The notes beneath the pieces are model-generated. The model did no database searches. It saw only the letters and a list, made by a program, of their open reading frames with translations, and was not told the origin of the DNA. This document shows, piece after piece, positions 18,443-27,234 of a stretch of DNA of 64,000 nt. How positions within the stretch are numbered: the first letter of the stretch is position 1; every line of letters begins with the position of its first letter. Source of the stretch: Granulicella sapmiensis (GTDB lineage: Bacteria; Acidobacteriota; Terriglobia; Terriglobales; Acidobacteriaceae); contig JAMFSR010000032.1 in the NCBI GenBank assembly GCA_026225395.1, positions 112,893 to 176,892 of the forward strand, given 5' to 3'. The position numbers and the translations under genes are program-made.

Positions 18443-21400
18443 GTGAGAATCTTCAAGACATACCTGCTTTCTGCTGTATGCACCTGTCTTCTAATGAGCT
18501 CGCTCGCTGGATTTGCTCAGGAGGTAACGGCAACACTTGTCGGCACCGTAACGGACAATTCCGGCGCGGTCATGGGCAATGCGCAGGTGGTAGTCACCGA
18601 ACAGCAGACGGGTGAGAGCCGAACGGCAACTACCAATAGCAGTGGCAATTATGGGTTTACCCTCCTGCCGCCCGGCGTTTATACGGTGAAGGTCTCGACA
18701 GCTGGGTTCGAGACGAGCGTAGTGCAGGGCGTACAGGTGCCGGTGAACACGACGGTGCGCTCGAATGTGGCGCTGAAGGTGGGACAGGTATCGCAGACGA
18801 TGACGGTGACTGACGAGGCTCCGCTGCTGCAGACCGACCGTGGCGATGTGAGCCAGCAGATCGAGGCGAAGGAGCTGGAAGACTTGCCGAATGGATCGAC
18901 GCGCAACTTCCAGACGCTCGAGTCGCTTGTCCCGGGTGTTAGCACGGTTGTTTATGATCAGTCATCCTTCTTCAATGCGCAAAACTCGCAGTCCTTCCAA
19001 GTGAACGGACAGGGCCCCATGTCGAGCAATCTGCAGATTGAAGGCGTGGATGATAATGAGTTCTCCGGCGCGCTCCAGGTTTACATTCCGCCAGCCGAAG
19101 CCATTCAAACGGTGGATGTAGAGACAAGCAACTACTCGGCAGAGTTCGGACGCTCGACTGGTGCAGTGACGAATGTGGTGCTGAAGTCCGGCACGAATAA
19201 CCTTCACGGAACAGCGTACGAGTACAACCAGGTGGCGGCGACGCAGGCGCGCACTTACTTCAATACGACGGGCCAACTGCCGCACTTTACCTATAACTAC
19301 ACGGGCGGATCATTGGGTGGGCCGATCAAGAAACGCAAGGCGTTCTTTTATGTGGATTATTTGCGCACATCGAACGTACAGCGGCTGTATACACTGCTGA
19401 CAGTACCGACGGCGGCCTTTCGCACGGGCGATCTTTCTGCGAGTACGACGCCAATCTACGATCCGGCAACCGGCAACAAGACGACCGGTGCGGGACGTAC
19501 GCAGTTCGTGACCAATGGCAAGGCGAATGTAATCCCGAGCACTCGCATTGATGGCATTGTGAAGAACCTGCTGGCTCTTATACCGGAGCCGAATGTAAAC
19601 ACGACATCGTTTACGAGCAACTATCAGACAGAGCTGCCTTACTCCCAGATTTCAAACCAGATGGATGCGAAGTTTGACGTAAACCTGACCGCGAAAGACC
19701 GGTTGAGCTACCGCTACAGCTGGCAGTATATTTCCACCAACCAGACGCCCGTGTTTGGTGCGGTGGGCGGCGGCCCGGGCGGAACGAGCGCAGGATTTGA
19801 AGGCACGGCTAACCAGAACATCTTCAATACGGGAGGCGATTACACACACATCTTTTCCCCAAATCTGATCACGGAAGTGCGGTTAGGTGTGGACCATGAC
19901 CACAATACCGCTAACCCGTCGGACTATGGAACGGACACTTCAAGTCAGTATGGGATTCCGGGTGCGAATATCAGCCCATTTACAAGCGGCATCACGAGCA
20001 TGCTGGTGGGGGGATACTCCTCACCGCTACTGGGCTATAGCGCGTTTGAACCGTGGGACCGTGCGGAGACGAACATTGACGCGGTGAACAACTGGACGAA
20101 GACCATTGCGAATCACGAGATCAAAGTCGGCGGTGAGATGCGCGGCAATAGGCAGGATCTGTATCAAATTGCATCGTACAGTCCGCGTGGGCAGTTTACG
20201 TACGCCCCGGGACAGACGAGCACGACGGGAGCCGCCACGAGCATCGGCAATGACTTCGCGAGCTTCCTTCTGGACGTGCCGAGTGCCGTTGCGAGAGAAG
20301 TGAATGCGAATGGCAACATAGGCGATGCTTCGTGGCGCGAACAGCTTTATTACTTCTTTGCGCAAGACACATGGCAGGCGACTCGGACTCTGACTGTGAC
20401 CTATGGCTTGCGTATGGGCATCATTCCGGCAGCGTATCCGAAAGCGGCACAGGGTGGATTCTCACAGTACAACCCGGCGAATAATTCGCTTTCGGTAACC
20501 GGATATCCGGGCGGGTTGGCGAACTCGCTGGGCATTCCAGTGCATAAGGACTACGAACCGCGTATCGGATTTGCGTGGCGCGTTGATCCGCGAACGGTGC
20601 TGCGTGGCGGGTTTGGAGTGAGTCATACTCCGTGGCAAAGCCTAGCGTATGCGTATAACTACCCAGTGCGCACCAATCAGAGCTACAACGACTTGAATAC
20701 CTATACGCCGGCGGTGGATGCGAACGGCAACGTCCTGACGCTCGAAGGCGGATTTCCTGCTCCACCGGCTGTGCCGCTAGCAGCGAATGGCACCGTGAGC
20801 AATGCGTCGATTTTGTCGAGCTGGAGTGTGGTGAACACCGCTTACAAAGATCCATCCGTTGCGTCCTTCAACCTCACGCTGGAACAGAACCTAGGCAAGA
20901 AGTGGGTGAGCACACTGGCGTATGTGGGCAACGAGGGCCGCGCTGTCCCGGCGGCCTATAACCTGAACGCGGGCAGGGTGGCCGGAGCGGGTGCAAGCGG
21001 AGACCCGGAGTATGCGACCTTTGGGCGCACGGCGGCGACGACGGAATATGGATACTCGACTACGTCGAACTACAACGCAATGCAGGCGACGGTGAAGCAC
21101 CAGAACTCGGGTGGGCTGACGTGGGTTTCGGCTTTTACGTGGCAGAAGGCGATGGGTTGGATATCGAACTCGGTGAGCGACAGTGGACTATCCTTTTACC
21201 TGCCACAGTATTTCTATCTGAACTATTCGCAGGCGAGTTACACACCTCGACTCACGTACGCGCAGGCTTTTACGTATGAGCTGCCGTTCGGCGAGAACAA
21301 GCTCTGGCTGCGTGGTCGCATTGCAAGCCAGGTAGCCGGCGGATGGGAGTTGGCGACGATCATGCATCTTGCGGCCGGAACACCGCTGACTTTCACTGCC

Positions 21401-21805
21401 GCTGGCACGACACTGAATACGCCCGGCACGGCTCAGCTGGCGCAGGAGTCGAAGCCATTTACGAAGCTGTACGGTATCGGCACATCGAAGGACTGGTTCG
21501 ACCCTACGGCCTTCAGTACACCGGTGGGCGTGACGGAAGGCAACACGAGGCAGAACATTTACAGTGGACCAGGATTGTTCACGCTCGACACTTCACTGTT
21601 CCGCACCTTTGTTATCTACCGTGAAATTGCATTGAAGTTTCGCGCGGATGCATTCAATATCTTGAATCATCCCGTGTTTGCCAACCCGTCGACAGCTCTA
21701 TCGAGTGCGAGCTTTGGCGAGGTGACGTCGACGGCGGGCACGGGCGTGAATGGAACTCCGGGAACGCCGCGGCAGCTGCAATTTGCAGGAACAATTGTTT
21801 TCTAA
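18443..21805 (+). CDS. Oar-like TonB-dependent outer-membrane receptor 2
   Basis: A 1120-residue TonB-dependent receptor. The signal peptide (1-25) is followed by a carboxypeptidase-regulatory-like domain ('VTATLVGTVTDNSGAVMGNA', ~26-110), a plug ('LEDLPNGSTRNFQTLESLVPG' region), a 'NYSAEFGRSTGAVTNVVLKSGTN' segment typical of this family, then the barrel ending in Phe. The start is GTG, with ACGGAG about nine bases upstream. It is divergent from copy A and followed by copy B after a strong hairpin, so the receptor and the two paralogous exported proteins form one unit. The operator and promoter upstream place it under the LacI-family regulator. The ligand is probably an amino-sugar-containing oligosaccharide (inference from neighbours). 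Confidence 0.9.
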   Translation: MRIFKTYLLSAVCTCLLMSSLAGFAQEVTATLVGTVTDNSGAVMGNAQVVVTEQQTGESRTATTNSSGNYGFTLLPPGVYTVKVSTAGFETSVVQGVQVPVNTTVRSNVALKVGQVSQTMTVTDEAPLLQTDRGDVSQQIEAKELEDLPNGSTRNFQTLESLVPGVSTVVYDQSSFFNAQNSQSFQVNGQGPMSSNLQIEGVDDNEFSGALQVYIPPAEAIQTVDVETSNYSAEFGRSTGAVTNVVLKSGTNNLHGTAYEYNQVAATQARTYFNTTGQLPHFTYNYTGGSLGGPIKKRKAFFYVDYLRTSNVQRLYTLLTVPTAAFRTGDLSASTTPIYDPATGNKTTGAGRTQFVTNGKANVIPSTRIDGIVKNLLALIPEPNVNTTSFTSNYQTELPYSQISNQMDAKFDVNLTAKDRLSYRYSWQYISTNQTPVFGAVGGGPGGTSAGFEGTANQNIFNTGGDYTHIFSPNLITEVRLGVDHDHNTANPSDYGTDTSSQYGIPGANISPFTSGITSMLVGGYSSPLLGYSAFEPWDRAETNIDAVNNWTKTIANHEIKVGGEMRGNRQDLYQIASYSPRGQFTYAPGQTSTTGAATSIGNDFASFLLDVPSAVAREVNANGNIGDASWREQLYYFFAQDTWQATRTLTVTYGLRMGIIPAAYPKAAQGGFSQYNPANNSLSVTGYPGGLANSLGIPVHKDYEPRIGFAWRVDPRTVLRGGFGVSHTPWQSLAYAYNYPVRTNQSYNDLNTYTPAVDANGNVLTLEGGFPAPPAVPLAANGTVSNASILSSWSVVNTAYKDPSVASFNLTLEQNLGKKWVSTLAYVGNEGRAVPAAYNLNAGRVAGAGASGDPEYATFGRTAATTEYGYSTTSNYNAMQATVKHQNSGGLTWVSAFTWQKAMGWISNSVSDSGLSFYLPQYFYLNYSQASYTPRLTYAQAFTYELPFGENKLWLRGRIASQVAGGWELATIMHLAAGTPLTFTAAGTTLNTPGTAQLAQESKPFTKLYGIGTSKDWFDPTAFSTPVGVTEGNTRQNIYSGPGLFTLDTSLFRTFVIYREIALKFRADAFNILNHPVFANPSTALSSASFGEVTSTAGTGVNGTPGTPRQLQFAGTIVF

Positions 21806-21813
21806 CTCTGCGT

Positions 21814-21841
21814 GCCGCAGACCTGTGTGACGGTCTGCGGC
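21814..21841 (+). terminator. Strong intercistronic hairpin between TonB receptor 2 and copy B
   Basis: GCCGCAGACC and GGTCTGCGGC form a perfect 10-bp stem with an 8-base loop, eight bases after the receptor stop. No T-run follows. It could be a partial terminator or an mRNA-stability element that sets different levels of receptor and enzyme. Confidence 0.45.
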
Positions 21842-21917
21842 GCAATTGACATCAAGAGACGAGCGAGACATTCTGAGAAATAATCCACTCAGAAAGCGAA
21901 TATTAAGGATGGCCCAA

Positions 21918-23126
21918 ATGATCTTGAAGTCCACGTGTGTGCGCCTTGCCGGTACCGTTATTTTGCTCCTCATGAGTTTTGGGTTCACAAGCGGTCTGCA
22001 TGCGCAATCCGCGTTTTGCACGGATGCAGGATGCACACGCGAAAAGGTAGAGCTCAAACGTATCTGCGACTTTATCGTTGCGAACCGTGCGACCTATCCG
22101 ACCATCTACATTGGCGGGTATTACATGCGCACGCTGGTGGCGGGAAGCCAGATCTTCGGTGATAAAAAATACCTGGATACGGCGGTAGCGTATGGTGATT
22201 ATCTGCTCGCACACCAAATGGAGAACGGATTTTGGCAGACGGGCTATGGGCCGGTCTACATGGCGGATACTGGCAGCGCGATTACGCTCTTCATCGTGCT
22301 GTATGACCACGTGGACCATGACCGGCAGCAGAAGTATTTCGATGCGACGCAGAAATATATCAACTCCATTCAGCGCGAGCACATGATCAATCCCGATGGG
22401 TCATTTGGAACGGGGTGGCGCAAGGTTGTGGATGGCAAGCTGGACACGCCGCTGTTTGATGAATACACGCTGTCCTCGGCACTGACAGGCGCGCAGATCT
22501 TCACGTGGATGTATGATCGCACGCACAAGGACGAATATCGCGAGATTTCGTATCACGCTCTGAAGTGGGTATTCAGCACCATGAACAGCGAGGGCCGGAT
22601 TCCACATATCCTGGCAGAGGAGGGTTTCGTGTGGGAAAAGCGCGATGATCCGGCGATGCAGAAGAAGCTTTTTGAGTCGCAGGTCTATGGAACTTCGGGC
22701 TATGTGGGCGAAGGTGTGATCGCGTTTGATCTGCACTGCGAGAAGAAGAGCTGGCAGAAGTGGATTGAAGGTGCGGTGAAGCCGAACATTGAATTTCTGT
22801 TGCGGACGCAGCTTGCAAATGGAACGTGGTCTGAGATGCCGCAGACGAGCTGGGATCGCACGCGGAGTATCGGAATCATCGACTACATGATCTGGTATTA
22901 CGACCACGTGAAGAAAGACCAGCGCATTCTCGATGCTGTGCACAAGTGGGACAACTACCTTCTGAGCAACACGAATGACCACGAAAATGGCAAGGCGTAT
23001 GGTCTGGTTTACGACGGCAATGAAGGCACGGGAAGGGGCCAAGTGAGTGCCTTCAACACGGCAAGCAGTTTGACGGGGCGTGCGCTCGCGGACATGATTA
23101 CGCCAAGCATCGACGCAGAGTGGTAG
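21918..23126 (+). CDS. Exported protein of unknown function, copy B (paralogue of copy A)
   Basis: About 402 residues. I chose the ATG at 21918 because AAGGA sits eight bases upstream and the protein then starts directly with a signal peptide ('MILKSTCVRLAGTVILLL'). A TTG further up and an ATG at 21909 are less likely. The mature protein begins 'FCTDAGCTREK' and aligns with copy A from end to end, by eye roughly two residues in three identical, including 'PTIYIGGYYMRTLVAG', 'NGFWQTGYGPVYMADTGSA', 'DGSFGTGWRKVVDGKL', 'RTQLANGTWSEMPQTSWDRT' and the 'SLTGRALADM' end. It is the second gene of the TonB receptor 2 unit. Function unknown; an (alpha/alpha)-fold carbohydrate-active enzyme is the best guess from context. 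Confidence 0.82.
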   Translation: MILKSTCVRLAGTVILLLMSFGFTSGLHAQSAFCTDAGCTREKVELKRICDFIVANRATYPTIYIGGYYMRTLVAGSQIFGDKKYLDTAVAYGDYLLAHQMENGFWQTGYGPVYMADTGSAITLFIVLYDHVDHDRQQKYFDATQKYINSIQREHMINPDGSFGTGWRKVVDGKLDTPLFDEYTLSSALTGAQIFTWMYDRTHKDEYREISYHALKWVFSTMNSEGRIPHILAEEGFVWEKRDDPAMQKKLFESQVYGTSGYVGEGVIAFDLHCEKKSWQKWIEGAVKPNIEFLLRTQLANGTWSEMPQTSWDRTRSIGIIDYMIWYYDHVKKDQRILDAVHKWDNYLLSNTNDHENGKAYGLVYDGNEGTGRGQVSAFNTASSLTGRALADMITPSIDAEW

Positions 23127-23199
23127 CGCGCACAGGTTCAAAATCTGTGGGGCGATAACCTAACGGAACACAGTCCGGATCGAGAGGCTCGGAGGTCGC

Positions 23200-26085
23200 T
23201 TACGAAGCCTTTGAGCGCGGCGTGGGAGCGATGGTCAGCAAGTACGAGACGTCTCTGCTGTTTGGCTTGAGCTTGACGCGCAGCAGACCTGGATGGACTT
23301 CAACAGTCTCTTGCACTGTTCCATTCACGCATACCTCGTAGCTTCGCCCAGCGCCCATGGCAACAAGCACCTCGGCGACCTCGTCCTGCGAACTCTGGGC
23401 AGCTTCCAGCACGGCGCGAAGTCGCGTGTTGTTGCTTGTGAAGCGCGCTTCGCTTGTCCAGCAATCGAAGCCGGTCGTGAGTCGTCCGGGTGTATACATC
23501 GCGGCGAACCAGCTCAGTGCCGGCGATGACAGGCTGCTGAAGCGGCACCATCCGGCACCATAGGGTGGTTCGGGTGAGAAGTGCTCCATACAGTCTAAGG
23601 AGCTGTCAGTGGACTTCTTCCATATGTCCAATCCGGTCTGGGCTATTCTGCACGCGAGCTCGCCTCGTCCGACGTCGAGCATCGTCTTAAAGAGGAACCA
23701 CTGATGCGCGAACCACACACTGCCGTTCCAGTAGCCCTTGGAGTTGTAGTAAGGCGCCTGCTTATCGACCGTTGTGATACCTACCGAGGTCCACAGATGT
23801 TCTGCAGAAAAGAGGTTATGCAGTATCGCGTCACGCTGCGATGGATTGCAAATCCCGGCGATCAGTGGCGCGACCCCATCAAGCCCCATGTTGAAGTTCA
23901 CGCCGGACTCGGTTCGCAGGATGCCGCTGGGCGCGCCTGCCTTATCATGCAGAACGTAGCCAAAGTAGCCTGAGTCGCTGTCCCAAGAGTAATGCTGCAG
24001 GGAAGACGACAACTGCCGGGCATCGGCTGCGTAGTCGGCAAGATCGGCTTCGATGCCCAGCTCCTCCGCAACCTGGCTGAGCAGCTTGGCTGCGCGAATG
24101 ACGTGCGAACTGCTCACGGCTGGCGCTACAGCGCTGGTGAGCCCGGCCTTGCGTGCAAACAGCTGCGGCGGATAATCATCCCATCCGCCCGAGTTGTAGA
24201 AGTAGTCCCAGGTGCAGATGAGTTGGTCCTGGTGCTTGCGCGTCGTCGAGCTGCCCAGACGCCCGGCGAGGAAGAGATAGTACTGTCGCAGCCGTGGATA
24301 GAAGTAGGCTAGAAGCGGGCGTGATTGGGTGCGGTTCCAGATCTCAACCAGCAGGTAAATCTGCGTTGGCAGCGGCGTACCGTGATGAATGAACGCGGAC
24401 TGCGAGCCAGCCGGTGTAGTGTAAGCATTGAGTTCGCAGATCGCCGCATCAACATCGATCTCAAGCAAGCCAAGGCCGATGAAGCCTGCATCCCACGTGT
24501 AAAGGCAGTCCCAGATCTTCCCCGGCGAATAATGGCGAAGGTAGCGCCCCTGTGTTCGCAGTGGATACACCACGTTGGTCAGCGTTGTTGCCGCCATCAG
24601 CTTCTGGCTTAGCAGCATCTCCACACCTTGCGGATGTGTTGGCGGCTCAAACGACTTGCGCTTCGCGGCAATATGGACGCGTTCATTCCTGCTCGAGGCG
24701 GCATCGAAACGTGCGAGCGCGTTGTGTGTCGTTTCTTTCGAACCCGCTGCAAGAATGCCATAGCTCACATGCCGCGAAGAAGGTGCAAGCATGACAGCGG
24801 GCCACGATGTGTGCACGAAGAGCGAATCCGGGTCGCCGGGACGTCCGTCAGCGCGGCCGAAGATACGATCCAGTGTGTCCTGACCAGAATGCGCGCCGAA
24901 AACGCCATCGACATCACGCCATGGAAGCATGACGGACGCTTCCGCGGGGATTCCGAGCGAATAGCCATACCAGCTCGCAGTGTCGTCGTACTTGAGATGG
25001 ACTCCATTGGTCGGGGCGTCCTCCACCAGAAGAGGCTTCTGCTGCCAAGTCTTCGCAGAAAAGCGCACCGAGGCGTTAGCCCCGGCTTCCGCGACAGCAA
25101 ACCCGTTCAGAGCAATCCCGTCGCCGCCCTGCGAAGTGAGGCGGATGGTGTGGTGTCCGGCGGCGAGCCTTCCCACAGGAAGCTGCATCGTCGAGAATGT
25201 GTCCTCACCCGTGAAGACGATCTGTCGCTGCGTTATGCCGCCGAGATCGAAGGTCAAACTTTTGCCCGACGGCATTTTGAAGCGAAACAGCAAGCACGCA
25301 TCGTTGAATGGTTCCACCAATGCGACCTCATAGGTAACGAAGTCACCCGCAGAGCGGCCGAAGTTTTGCGCGAGGACTGAGCCCCCGACGGTGTCATGAC
25401 TGCGTTCTTCTCCGCGCCATCGGCCTTCGGTCACAAGATTGTCCGTAGGGCGCGCCTTGGCAAACTGCATGTCTTTATAGTCGAGCGCGTAGACCCATAT
25501 CGCCTTCGGCGGTAGCAGGACGTCGCACAGGCGGACGGGTTGTGCTGTGAGCTCGTGCAAGGGAGGGAAGCACATCTGTGCGAGACTATGCAGCGCGACC
25601 TTGTGCCGCTCGGAAGTGTGGTTCACGAACTCGATTCGGATGAGCCTGCTGCCGCTGTCGAGTTCCTGGAACGAAAGCTCACAGTAGAGCTGATTCGTGG
25701 GGAGCAGCGCCATGCGAAACGAATAAAAGTCCAGTTTCGGCGAAGCTTCCCATGGCGCGACTCCGCAGCGGTCGGTCACGTTGGGCAGCTGCGCCGGTTC
25801 GCCTTCGAGCATCGGGAAGAGACTGAAGTCGAAGTTCAACCCCTGCGCTACATCGGGAATATGCGAGATACCGAAGTACTTCTTCGAATACGGTCCCCAC
25901 GCGGGCAACGAGATCAGATCATGCGTGTCGTTGAGATCTTCTGCGCGTGGAAGTATGGAAGCCGAAGCAGGGTTCGTTTCACCCCGACTGTGTCGCGACG
26001 CCATCGCGACAGCACCCACTGCCGATAGTTCAAGAAAGCTTCGGCGCGAAATCGTGCGTCGTGAGAGCTTCGATTCATTGCGCAT
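23200..26085 (-). CDS. Tat-exported MGH1/GH63-like glycosidase
   Basis: 961 residues from the ATG at 26085, which has a near-perfect Shine-Dalgarno AAAAGGAG five bases upstream. Residues ~1-35 are a twin-arginine signal ('SRRSFLELSAVGAVAMA'). A large beta-rich middle part (~50-400) includes a carbohydrate-binding-like segment ('GHHTIRLTSQGG'). The C-terminal ~450 residues form an (alpha/alpha)6 barrel like the GH63/mannosylglycerate-hydrolase group: 'KIWDCLYTWDAGFIGLG' (likely general-acid Asp), 'GYWNGSVWFAHQWFLFKTML' and 'CMEHFSPEPPYGAGW' (likely base Glu). The substrate is unknown; alpha-glucosides or alpha-mannosides would fit the fold. The reading frame is continuous upstream with NagA, without any stop, so a NagA-glycosidase fusion can also be made. 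Confidence 0.82.
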   Translation of the reverse strand: MRNESKLSRRTISRRSFLELSAVGAVAMASRHSRGETNPASASILPRAEDLNDTHDLISLPAWGPYSKKYFGISHIPDVAQGLNFDFSLFPMLEGEPAQLPNVTDRCGVAPWEASPKLDFYSFRMALLPTNQLYCELSFQELDSGSRLIRIEFVNHTSERHKVALHSLAQMCFPPLHELTAQPVRLCDVLLPPKAIWVYALDYKDMQFAKARPTDNLVTEGRWRGEERSHDTVGGSVLAQNFGRSAGDFVTYEVALVEPFNDACLLFRFKMPSGKSLTFDLGGITQRQIVFTGEDTFSTMQLPVGRLAAGHHTIRLTSQGGDGIALNGFAVAEAGANASVRFSAKTWQQKPLLVEDAPTNGVHLKYDDTASWYGYSLGIPAEASVMLPWRDVDGVFGAHSGQDTLDRIFGRADGRPGDPDSLFVHTSWPAVMLAPSSRHVSYGILAAGSKETTHNALARFDAASSRNERVHIAAKRKSFEPPTHPQGVEMLLSQKLMAATTLTNVVYPLRTQGRYLRHYSPGKIWDCLYTWDAGFIGLGLLEIDVDAAICELNAYTTPAGSQSAFIHHGTPLPTQIYLLVEIWNRTQSRPLLAYFYPRLRQYYLFLAGRLGSSTTRKHQDQLICTWDYFYNSGGWDDYPPQLFARKAGLTSAVAPAVSSSHVIRAAKLLSQVAEELGIEADLADYAADARQLSSSLQHYSWDSDSGYFGYVLHDKAGAPSGILRTESGVNFNMGLDGVAPLIAGICNPSQRDAILHNLFSAEHLWTSVGITTVDKQAPYYNSKGYWNGSVWFAHQWFLFKTMLDVGRGELACRIAQTGLDIWKKSTDSSLDCMEHFSPEPPYGAGWCRFSSLSSPALSWFAAMYTPGRLTTGFDCWTSEARFTSNNTRLRAVLEAAQSSQDEVAEVLVAMGAGRSYEVCVNGTVQETVEVHPGLLRVKLKPNSRDVSYLLTIAPTPRSKAS

Positions 26086-27234
26086 GGAAGCTCCTTTTCC
26101 TGCGATCACGCTCTGAATTTCAATTTTTCTAGATACTTCGTCCATGCAAAACTGGACGATGTTCGCTTGCGCGCCGACTGTGAGCTCTGCGCTCCGGCCG
26201 AGAAAGCGCGCCGGATTGATCGTTGCCATGCGAACGGCATCGCCTAAAGAAGTGAGTCCGCTGCGAACCATATAGGCAATATCGTCTTTTATTGAGCTGC
26301 CTGAGCCTGCGAGCATGTTCGTGCCGGCCATATTGAGTCGGCCGTCCGCGCGGACTTCTACTTTGCCACCGATTGGGGTCTGGTAGATGCCCGTCGGCAA
26401 GCCTGCGAGCGCCACCGCATCCGAGACGAGGATGCAGCGCTCGATGCCCTTCGCGCGCAGGATCACTTTCAAGGTTTCGGCGGGGAGATGATGTCCATCC
26501 GCGATAAGGCTCGCCCACAAACGATCGTCAGCAAGCTGTGTCCAGAGGGGATTCGGATGCCGCGGTAGCATGCTCGCAATGCCATTGCCGAGATGCGTCG
26601 ACAGCGTCGCTCCTGCGGCGACTGCAGTGCTGATTTCTTCGCTTGTCGCATGCGTGTGCCCGATGGCTACGCGAACGCTACGTGCTTTAAGCCCAGCGAT
26701 GTACTCCGGCGCGCCCGGCCAGTGCGGCGATAGCGTCACGAGCCCGATGGCGCAGCCGGAGTCTGCCTGCCAGCGGTCGAACTCCGCCAAGTCTGGAGCG
26801 CGCACATGCTCCAGCGGATGCGCGCCGCGTGCACCGTCCTCAGCGTGAATGTGCGGTCCTTCGAGGTGCGCGAACGGAATGGACTCGGCAACCGCGGCAT
26901 CCATCTGTCGCGCGCGTGCGATTGATCGTAGCGATGCAATAATTTGCTCTTTGGATGCCGTAATGATCGTCGGTAAAAACGTCGTGACGCCGACTGCGAG
27001 AAGCTCTCGTGTAAGGCCGATGACCACTTCTGGTTCAACGTCGGCCGCGTTGAGATCGAAGCCCCTGTAGCCGTTAACCTGCAGATCTACGAAGCCGGGA
27101 GAGAGCCATGAATCGATCGCAGATTGTCTGTCGTTCTCGGAGATGCGAACGTTACGGATCAATCCCGCTTCGACTTCGATCTCGACGAAGTTGCCGCTGG
27201 CGGTGTCGCGACCGGACAGGATTCTTGCGCTCAC
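26086..27234 (-). CDS. nagA: N-acetylglucosamine-6-phosphate deacetylase, without a stop codon of its own
   Basis: Converts GlcNAc-6-phosphate to GlcN-6-phosphate plus acetate in the cytoplasm. The start is the GTG at 27234: GAAAGG lies five bases upstream and GTGA overlaps the stop of the epimerase gene by 4 bp. The amidohydrolase motifs are present: 'LSPGFVDLQVNGY' (~45-56), metal Glu125 in 'HLEGPH', His193 in 'GHTHA', His214 in 'STHLGNG' and the catalytic Asp272 in 'SDAVALAG'. The domain is complete at about 383 residues, ending 'KIEIQSVIAGKGAS'. The frame then runs straight into the Tat signal of the next gene. The codons just before that gene's ATG are GGA AAA GGA GCT TCC, and they include its Shine-Dalgarno; a TGA changed to GGA could explain the lost stop. 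Confidence 0.88.
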
